Positions 1 through 5,083 of a stretch of 33,310 nt of DNA are shown piece after piece. Every line of letters begins with the position of its first letter. Position 1 is the stretch's first letter. The stretch is taken from contig JADQCB010000048.1 of the NCBI GenBank assembly GCA_016278325.1, positions 1-33,310 on the forward strand, read 5' to 3'. The translations under genes and the position numbers were made by a program. Source of the stretch: Actibacterium sp. (GTDB taxonomy: Bacteria; Pseudomonadota; Alphaproteobacteria; Rhodobacterales; Rhodobacteraceae). The notes beneath the pieces are model-generated. The model made no database searches and was not told where the DNA came from. It saw only the letters and a program-made list of their open reading frames with translations.

Positions 1-1
1 C

Positions 2-172
2 GAGGCGCGCATCTGGTCGGAAACCACCCGGCTGGATCTGCGCCTCGCCGAGGTGGCGAACCCGCGTCCCGGTGACTGCATCGAGATCGACGGCGAAGCC
101 TTCCTCATCCAGGGCGAGCCCGTCCGCGACCGCGAGCGGCTCGTCTGGACCGTTGATCTGCGACCGGCCTGA
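2..172 (+). CDS. Phage head-tail adaptor-like protein (5' truncated by window edge)
   Basis: This is the last 56 residues of a gene entering from the left, read in frame from base 2 to a TGA at 170-172. The visible part has a short beta-rich pattern: a GDCIEIDGEAF stretch, then a GEPVRDRERLVW stretch, ending in DLRPA. This pattern and its place just before the minor tail genes fit small head-tail joining or adaptor proteins (lambda gpFII-like role) in alphaproteobacterial siphoprophages. The family call is from position and pattern only; the N-terminal half is outside the window. The next gene starts 6 bases after the stop, so the two are probably translated together. Confidence 0.55.
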   Translation, partial: EARIWSETTRLDLRLAEVANPRPGDCIEIDGEAFLIQGEPVRDRERLVWTVDLRPA

Positions 173-177
173 TCGCG

Positions 178-807
178 ATGCGCGTGACGCTCGACATCAC
201 GCCCGACCTCGTCGCCGCCATGGCCGCGGAGGTGAAGGCCGGCGAGAAGGCCGTCACCGCCGCCATGCGCGAGGCCGGCACCGGGCTCAAGACCGCCTGG
301 CGCGGCCAGATCACCGGGGCGGGCCTTGGACGGCGGCTGGCGAACTCGATCCGGAGCCAGACCTATCCGAAGGCCGGCGAGAGCCTGAACGCCGCGGCGC
401 TCGTCTGGTCGAAGGCGCCGGTCATCGTCGGCGCCCACGACACCGGCCCGCTGATCCGCTCGAAGGAGGGGTTCTGGCTTGCGATACCCACCGATGCCGC
501 CGGCCGGGGCCTGCGCGGCGGCAAGATCACCCCCGGCGAATGGGAGCGCCGCCGGGGGCTGCGGCTCCGCTTCGTCTATCGCCGCAGCGGGCCGAGCCTG
601 CTGGTGGCGGAGGGTCGGCTGAACACGAAGGGCCAGGCGGTAGTGTCGCGCTCGAAGACCGGGCGCGGCAAGGTCACCGTGCCGATCTTCCTGCTGGTGC
701 CGCAAGTGAAGCTGCCGAAGCGGCTGGATCTCGACCGGGACGCCGAGCGCGCGCTCGACAGCGTGCCGGGGCTGATCGTAGCGAACTGGGTGGAGGGGCG
801 GATTTGA
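178..807 (+). CDS. DUF6441-type phage minor tail/connector protein
   Basis: A 209-residue protein whose N-terminus (VTLDITPDLVAAMAAEV, then K/A-rich helices) and central KAPVIVGAHDTGPLIRSKEGFWLAIPT segment resemble the DUF6441 family. That family is usually found between the head-tail adaptor and the tail terminator in Rhodobacterales prophages. Its exact role is not established; position suggests head completion or tail-neck assembly, as for HK97 gp10-like proteins. There is no signal peptide and no membrane segment. It starts at ATG 178, 6 bases after the upstream stop, with no strong Shine-Dalgarno sequence, consistent with coupled translation. It ends only 15 bases from the end of the convergent acetyltransferase toxin gene, which appears to have been inserted directly behind it. 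Confidence 0.65.
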   Translation: MRVTLDITPDLVAAMAAEVKAGEKAVTAAMREAGTGLKTAWRGQITGAGLGRRLANSIRSQTYPKAGESLNAAALVWSKAPVIVGAHDTGPLIRSKEGFWLAIPTDAAGRGLRGGKITPGEWERRRGLRLRFVYRRSGPSLLVAEGRLNTKGQAVVSRSKTGRGKVTVPIFLLVPQVKLPKRLDLDRDAERALDSVPGLIVANWVEGRI

Positions 808-821
808 TGCCGAGCGGCTCT

Positions 822-1367
822 TCAGCCCAGCGTCGCACGGACGTTCGCCATCGGAATGAACACGCGCTGCTTGTTTTCGGGGTCGCCGAGCGGCTGGAAG
901 CCGAGCTCTTCGTAGAAGTTCCAGCGGCGTTCGAAGTGTTCGTCCTTGAGCACGTCTAGGACGATGGCCGCAGCTCCCATCTGATCGGCGATCCCAAGGC
1001 AGCGCCGCATGGCGTCAACGACAAGGGCGGTCCCGAGTCCCTTGCCCTGCATGTCCTCGCGCACTGCAACCGCTCTGATGTAGATGACCGGGATATCGGG
1101 AACTCCGGCGCTTTGCCATTTCTTGGGACCGAGATCGGCTCGGACGGCCATTGCGCCCAGAGTATAGAAGCCAAGCACTGCGGGGTCGTCGCCTGCTGTG
1201 GCGATCCACGCAGCAACCATTCCGTTCTTGATCTGGTCCGAGAGCGACGACTTCAGGAAGTTGTCGATGGGGCCAAAACCACAAGAGAAGGCGCTGCGGT
1301 CATGCAACGCCTTGTCGAATTTCGCGATTGTCAGAGCGGGCGCGTCCGCCGCAGTCTCAGCCGGCAT
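822..1367 (-). CDS. GNAT acetyltransferase toxin (TacT-like), type II TA
   Basis: This 181-residue protein has the GNAT fold signature. Motif A is the acetyl-CoA-binding loop QGKGLG, preceded by a beta strand (IYIRAVAVRED) and followed by the helix TALVVDAMRRC. Motif B is the FYEELGFQPL segment. The N-terminus, with HDRSAFSCGFGPIDNFL, is typical of TacT/AtaT-type toxins, which acetylate the amino group of aminoacylated tRNAs and block translation. The gene lies immediately downstream of a DUF1778 antitoxin gene and its start overlaps that gene's end by 11 bases. The only nearby ribosome-binding sequence, AAGG, abuts the ATG, so translation is probably coupled. It is antisense to the surrounding tail genes. 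Family assignment is strong; the tRNA target is inferred. Confidence 0.88.
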   Translation of the reverse strand: MPAETAADAPALTIAKFDKALHDRSAFSCGFGPIDNFLKSSLSDQIKNGMVAAWIATAGDDPAVLGFYTLGAMAVRADLGPKKWQSAGVPDIPVIYIRAVAVREDMQGKGLGTALVVDAMRRCLGIADQMGAAAIVLDVLKDEHFERRWNFYEELGFQPLGDPENKQRVFIPMANVRATLG

Positions 1368-1665
1368 CCTTCAGGAGGCCCTTCGACGCTTCTGCGGCAC
1401 GAGCCAACCCGGGCACGACCTGACCAGGTGCCTCGACGGCTGCCTTGAACGCATCGAACGCCTCGACAGGCAAGACAGAGAAGGACATCCGTTGCTCCAC
1501 CTCCTGCGCACGCAGAAGGGCCGCCTGGCGAATGAAATCGGCTTCCTGCAGGCCGCATGCAGCGGCAGCGGCCTTGATGCGCTCTTCATCTGCGCGGTGC
1601 ATGCGCAATTCCTTGCGCGCCTCCATCTTGCCCGGGGTCGGGCTTGCAGTCTCGATGGCGAACAT
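1357..1665 (-). CDS. DUF1778 (TacA-like) ribbon-helix-helix antitoxin
   Basis: This 102-residue protein partners the GNAT toxin. The segment from about residue 14, EARKELRMHRADEERIKAAAA, followed by GLQEADFIRQAALLRAQEV, is the DUF1778 ribbon-helix-helix DNA-binding domain. The C-terminal half would wrap the toxin's active site, as known for TacA. The ATG at 1665 was chosen because AAGGAGA lies 6 bases upstream; a later Met (residue 14) would cut close to the domain. A perfect inverted repeat overlaps a TTGACA box just upstream, fitting autorepression by the antitoxin or the antitoxin-toxin complex. Gene order antitoxin then toxin, with overlapping ends, is canonical. Confidence 0.87.
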   Translation of the reverse strand: MFAIETASPTPGKMEARKELRMHRADEERIKAAAAACGLQEADFIRQAALLRAQEVEQRMSFSVLPVEAFDAFKAAVEAPGQVVPGLARAAEASKGLLKDAG

Positions 1666-1688
1666 GGTCGGTCTCCTTCAGAGCCATT

Positions 1689-1713
1689 CATGTACGGTAA
1701 AGCGCCGTACATG
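1689..1713 (-). promoter_or_regulatory. Operator palindrome and promoter of the DUF1778/GNAT module
   Basis: A perfect 9-bp inverted repeat, CATGTACGG (1689-1697) and CCGTACATG (1705-1713), is separated by 7 bases. On the minus strand a consensus -35 box TTGACA (1717-1712) overlaps its distal arm. A weak -10 candidate, TACATG (1694-1689), at 17-bp spacing, overlaps the proximal arm. A ribbon-helix-helix dimer pair bound here would occlude RNA polymerase, the usual autoregulation of type II modules. The palindrome is seen directly; the promoter assignment is inferred. Confidence 0.65.
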
Positions 1714-1824
1714 TCAATGATCATCATCGAGATCATCGTCACCATGGTGAGGAGGAAGATCATGATCACCACCATGATCGGGATGCCGACGATCTTCCCG
1801 CGCACCGATCAACACGAACGATAG
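1711..1824. other. ATC/GATC-rich block, possible Ile/Met-rich small peptide
   Basis: This stretch between the antitoxin operator and the tail-terminator start is unlike its GC-rich neighbours. It is made of repeated GATC, ATC and ATG words with palindromes TCACCATGGTGA (1739-1750) and GATCATGATC (1758-1767). On the + strand ATG 1711 opens a 37-codon frame rich in Ile and Met that stops at 1824, four bases before the tail-terminator start. On the - strand an ATG at 1805 opens a frame with a hydrophobic, membrane-like start that runs into the antitoxin region. No ribosome-binding site decides either. It may be only spacer carried in with the toxin-antitoxin module. Confidence 0.3.
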
Positions 1825-1828
1825 CACT

Positions 1829-3430
1829 ATGCCCACCCCTCGCGAAACCATCCTCGCCGCGCTGCACGCGCGGCTCTCGGCGCTGCCCGCCGCCGCCCTG
1901 CGCGGGGAGGTTCTTCCGGAGCGTGTCCCGACCGATGGGCTGCTGATCCTGCGCGACGGCGAGCCGGGTGAACCCGAGGTGACATTGTCGCCGCTCGCAT
2001 ACCACTACCAGCACCGCGCAGAGATCGAGGCCGTCGTTCAGGGCTCCGCCCGTGACAACGCCTTCGACACGCTGACCGCCAGCATCGGCGCTGCACTCGC
2101 CACCGACCGGACGTTGGGCGGTCTCTGCGACTGGGTCGAGGCGGAGGCGCCCCGGCCTCTCGATCTGCCGGTCGAGGGCGCGGCCAGCCTGAAGGCGGCC
2201 GTGATCCCGGTCGTCCTGCACTATTCGCTGAGCGATCCGCTCGGCGCGGCGGCCCCGGTCGATCCCGATCCGCCGGCACCACCGTCGGAACCCCTGCCGG
2301 AGAACGTGATCCCCGAAGCCGAGGCCGCCTTCGACACCGCGGGCGCGTGGAGCGCGGCCGGGTCCTGGTCGATCGCGGACGGGGTGGCCTCGCATACGGC
2401 GACGACGCTCGCGGAGAACCTCGAATACGACGTCGCGATCCCTGAGGGCTGGGTGCTCGTCTCGTACCGGATCCTCGAAAGCAACCTGCAGAACGGTGTC
2501 AATTTCCAGCTGGGCGGCGGCTTCTACAACGTCAACGAGGCGCGCAGCCGGGTCGGCGTTCATGCCCATCTGATCCCCTCGGCCGGACACACGCGGACGC
2601 GCTGGATCGCGCAGGGCGGCTGGGAAGGCGTGATCGACGATGTGGCGGTCCGCGTCGTGACAGAGATCCAGTCCCGCCCGGCGGATGTCTACATCCTCGC
2701 GGGCCAGTCCAACATGGCCGGGGGCTCGGCCGTCCCGGTCGATCCGCTCCTCGACGACGTGCATCCGCTGATCTCCTATCTCGCAGGGACGACGGCCACG
2801 CATCTGGGCGGCAAGGCTGGAGAGATGCGCCCCGCAGTCGATCCGCTCCAGCACTATGGCGGCACGGTGCTCGGTGTCGGTCCCGGCATGGCGGCCGCGC
2901 GAGGGATGCTCGCCACCCTTGCGCCCGGACGTCGGATTGCCCTGGTCGCGGCGGCGAGGGGCGGCACCTCGCTGGTCGGTACCGGATCTGACTGGGAGGC
3001 CGGCACGGGCGACGCCTATCTCAACGCCGTGGCGCAGGTCCAGCTGGCGCTCTCGCTGCTGCCGGCCGGCTCGGTCATCCGGGGCCTGTTCTGGTCGCAG
3101 GGCGAGTCCGACAACGGGCCGAATGTGGAGACGACCTATCCACCCGCCTTCCAGGCAATGCTGGCCGGGCTAAGAACGGATCTCGGCCTGCCAGACCTGC
3201 CGGCTGTAATCCTCGGCCCGACACCCGAGGGAGATCCGGAGGGGCGGCTCGCCGCGGCGCAGGCCGCTCTCGACGAGACCTCCGGCTCGGGCTTTGCCAC
3301 GACTGGCGTCCGCTTCGTCGCTGGGCCCGCGGGCACGACGGTGCCGGACGACGACATCCACTTCTCTGCCGCGGGCAACCGGCAGCGCGGGGCTGACGCG
3401 GCCGTTGCGATGGCAGCGCTGATCGCCTGA
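1829..3430 (+). CDS. Tail terminator fused to SASA/SGNH carbohydrate esterase
   Basis: The protein has 533 residues in two parts. Residues 1-139 match the small tail-terminator-like protein of alphaproteobacterial prophages (often misnamed acyl-CoA transferase in databases): helix, LILRDGEPGEPEVTLSPL, then AVIPVVLHYSLSDPLG. A proline-rich linker (about 140-158) and a beta-rich segment (about 165-280) lead to a sialate-O-acetylesterase/SGNH hydrolase domain (about 286-533). That domain has GQSN with nucleophile Ser294, a GG pair at 378-379, SQGES (423-427), and D508/H511 before the C-terminus. Such esterases remove O-acetyl groups from glycans, suggesting trimming of host surface polysaccharide. 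A stand-alone terminator is usually about 140 residues, so the fusion is unusual. There is no clear Shine-Dalgarno sequence; the inserted toxin module has separated this gene from its expected coupled neighbour. Confidence 0.8.
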   Translation: MPTPRETILAALHARLSALPAAALRGEVLPERVPTDGLLILRDGEPGEPEVTLSPLAYHYQHRAEIEAVVQGSARDNAFDTLTASIGAALATDRTLGGLCDWVEAEAPRPLDLPVEGAASLKAAVIPVVLHYSLSDPLGAAAPVDPDPPAPPSEPLPENVIPEAEAAFDTAGAWSAAGSWSIADGVASHTATTLAENLEYDVAIPEGWVLVSYRILESNLQNGVNFQLGGGFYNVNEARSRVGVHAHLIPSAGHTRTRWIAQGGWEGVIDDVAVRVVTEIQSRPADVYILAGQSNMAGGSAVPVDPLLDDVHPLISYLAGTTATHLGGKAGEMRPAVDPLQHYGGTVLGVGPGMAAARGMLATLAPGRRIALVAAARGGTSLVGTGSDWEAGTGDAYLNAVAQVQLALSLLPAGSVIRGLFWSQGESDNGPNVETTYPPAFQAMLAGLRTDLGLPDLPAVILGPTPEGDPEGRLAAAQAALDETSGSGFATTGVRFVAGPAGTTVPDDDIHFSAAGNRQRGADAAVAMAALIA

Positions 3431-3477
3431 TCGGGCTTCCCGAGCCGCTCAACACCTGATCCGAAAGGAACCACGAC

Positions 3478-4419
3478 ATGGCACGAGCCCAAGGGGCGCG
3501 GGCGCTGATGGCGCTTGCGTTCGAGACGACCTATGGAACGCCACCCGCCAGCGGCTTCACCCGCATGCCCTTCGCCAGCACATCGCTCGGCGCGGAGCAA
3601 CCGCTGCTGAACTCGGAGCTGCTGGGGTACGGCCGCGATCCTCTGGCGCCGATCAAGGATGCGGTGACGGCGGACGGCGATGTTGTCGTGCCGCTGGACG
3701 CGGAAGCCTTCGGCTTCTGGCTGAAGGCGGCCTTTGGAGCGCCGACCACCACGGGCGCGGAAGCGCCCTACAGTCACGAGTTCCAGTCGGGGTCCTGGAC
3801 GCTGCCCAGCATGTCGATCGAGACCGGCATGCCGGAGGTGCCGCGCTACGCGATGTATTCCGGCTGCGTGCTCGACCAGATCACCTGGCAGATGCAGCGC
3901 TCGGGGCTGCTGACCGCCACGGCGCGGCTGGTGGCGCAGGGCGAGAGTGTGAGCACGACCACGAGCGCAGGAACGCCCGCCGCGCTGGAACTGAAGCGCT
4001 TCGGCCATTTCAACGGGGCGATCACCCGGAACGGCACTGCGCTCGGCAACGTGGTCTCGGCCGAGATCACCTATGCCAACAACCTCGACCGGATCGAGAC
4101 GATCCGCTCGGACGGGCGCATCGACGGTGCAGACCCAAGCATCGCGGCGCTCACCGGCCGGATCGAGGTGCGCTTCGCCGACCAGACGCTGGTGACGCAG
4201 GCCATCAACGGCGAGGCCTGTGAGATGGAATTCGCCTACGTCCTGCCCTCGGGCGAGAGCTTCACCTTCACCGTGCACGCCGTCTACCTGCCGCGCCCGC
4301 GCATCGAGATTTCCGGGCCGCAGGGCGTGCAGGCGACCTTCGACTGGCAGGCCGCGCGCGACAGCGTCGTCGGCCGCATGTGCACCGCCACCCTCGTGAA
4401 CGATGTGGAGACGTACTGA
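3478..4419 (+). CDS. Phage major tail tube protein
   Basis: This 313-residue protein starts MARAQGARALMALAFETTYGTPP, a typical opening of the long tail tube protein family of alphaproteobacterial siphophages (a duplicated tube fold with an N-terminal strand that exchanges between rings). The body is beta-rich with many Ser/Thr/Gly and no membrane segment. AAAGGA lies about 9 bases before the ATG, the best ribosome-binding site in this part of the operon, as expected for a highly made structural protein. It is followed with a one-base stop-start overlap by the tail chaperone, the usual order of tube, chaperone pair, tape measure. The role is assigned from family resemblance and order; it would polymerise around the tape measure to form the DNA channel. 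Confidence 0.85.
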   Translation: MARAQGARALMALAFETTYGTPPASGFTRMPFASTSLGAEQPLLNSELLGYGRDPLAPIKDAVTADGDVVVPLDAEAFGFWLKAAFGAPTTTGAEAPYSHEFQSGSWTLPSMSIETGMPEVPRYAMYSGCVLDQITWQMQRSGLLTATARLVAQGESVSTTTSAGTPAALELKRFGHFNGAITRNGTALGNVVSAEITYANNLDRIETIRSDGRIDGADPSIAALTGRIEVRFADQTLVTQAINGEACEMEFAYVLPSGESFTFTVHAVYLPRPRIEISGPQGVQATFDWQAARDSVVGRMCTATLVNDVETY

Positions 4420-4856
4420 TGCTGACGCTCGACCTGACCAACGCGCCGCGCTGGCATGACCTCGCGCCCGGCGTCCGGGTGCAGCTGCGCCCGCTGACGA
4501 CCGTCCTGATGGTCGCGACGCGCAGCGATCCGGCCGTCGAGGCCGTGCCCGAGGACGCCTCCGACGAGGAACGTGCCGTCGCCTTCGCCAAGGCGCTCGC
4601 GCGGCGCGCGCTGCTCGCATGGGAGGGCATCGGCGATGCCGACGGCAACCCCATCGACCCGGGCCCCGAGGCCATCGACGCGCTGCTCGATGTCTGGCCG
4701 ATCTTCGAGGCGTTCCAGCTGACCTACGTCTCGAGGGGCCTGCTGCTGGAACAGGAAAAAAACGCCTCCGCGCTCTCGCCGAATGGTCCTTCGGCGGGGG
4801 CGAGCGATACTGCGACGCCTGCCAAACGACGTGCCCGGACTGCCCGGCGCGGCTGA
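4419..4856 (+). CDS. Tail assembly chaperone, gpG-like (frame-0 product)
   Basis: The frame-0 product of 145 residues starts at ATG 4419, overlapping the tube stop by one base. Residues 1 to about 113 form the acidic helical body (LTLDLTNAPRWHDLAPGV, then KALARRALLAWEGIG and EAIDALLDVWPIFEAFQLTYVSRGLLLEQEK). The last 30 residues are a low-complexity basic tail that looks like out-of-frame read-through. This is the gpG member of the gpG/gpGT chaperone pair that coats the tape measure and recruits tube subunits. The coding body crosses an A-AAA-AAC heptamer at codons 113-115, where -1 slippage gives the longer gpGT form. No sequence family for G is certain; the call rests on position and on the frameshift architecture. 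Confidence 0.78.
   Translation: MLTLDLTNAPRWHDLAPGVRVQLRPLTTVLMVATRSDPAVEAVPEDASDEERAVAFAKALARRALLAWEGIGDADGNPIDPGPEAIDALLDVWPIFEAFQLTYVSRGLLLEQEKNASALSPNGPSAGASDTATPAKRRARTARRG
4757..4806 (+). promoter_or_regulatory. -1 programmed ribosomal frameshift site with stem-loop
   Basis: Seven A bases and a C run from 4756 to 4763. In the frame of the chaperone this reads ..A AAA AAC (4757-4763), the classic -1 slippery heptamer. Seven bases later a hairpin begins: CGCTC (4771-4775) pairs with GAGCG (4802-4806) outside, and CGCCGAA (4777-4783) pairs perfectly with TTCGGCG (4790-4796) around a TGGTCC loop. The new frame runs open from 4763 to the stop at 5083. Heptamer, spacing, stem and an open -1 frame all agree with the lambda G/GT mechanism. 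Efficiency cannot be read from sequence. Confidence 0.85.
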
Positions 4857-5083
4857 ACCGGCCCCTGACGTATGAAGGCTGGCAGGTCTGGGACCTGGTC
4901 GGTCGTCTCGGCGGACAGCTGCGCGTCCTGCCCGGCGCAGTGATCGGATGGGACATGTCGTCGGCGCTGGCGCTCGGGAACGCGCTCGGCGTGCCGCCCC
5001 TCGCCATGGCCGAACTGCTGCCAGTCATCGAAGCGGTGATGGTGGCCAAGCTCAACGAACAGATGGAACGACCCAATGGCTGA
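4763..5083 (+). CDS. T domain of tail chaperone gpGT (made by -1 frameshift)
   Basis: This open frame has no convincing start of its own. It is reached from the gpG gene by -1 slippage, giving a fusion of about 221 residues. After the shift it reads RLRALAEWSFGGGERY, then CDACQTTCPDC, a CxxC-x3-CxxC cluster that could hold a zinc ion. A helical domain follows (LTYEGWQVWDLVGRLGGQL, then a hydrophobic WDMSSALALGNALGVPPLAMAELLPVIEAVMVAKL segment ending in EQMERPNG). In lambda the T domain binds tail tube subunits while G binds the tape measure. The frame ends overlapping the tape-measure start (ATG 5076), as expected. Automated annotation would probably list it as a separate hypothetical protein; the fusion is inferred from the slippery site. 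Confidence 0.78.
   Translation, partial: RLRALAEWSFGGGERYCDACQTTCPDCPARLNRPLTYEGWQVWDLVGRLGGQLRVLPGAVIGWDMSSALALGNALGVPPLAMAELLPVIEAVMVAKLNEQMERPNG

Noticed and set aside
1829-2245. Acyl-CoA transferase function for the N-terminal part of the fused tail gene
   Set aside because: This is a common database label for these small prophage proteins, but there is no transferase motif; position and size fit a tail terminator.
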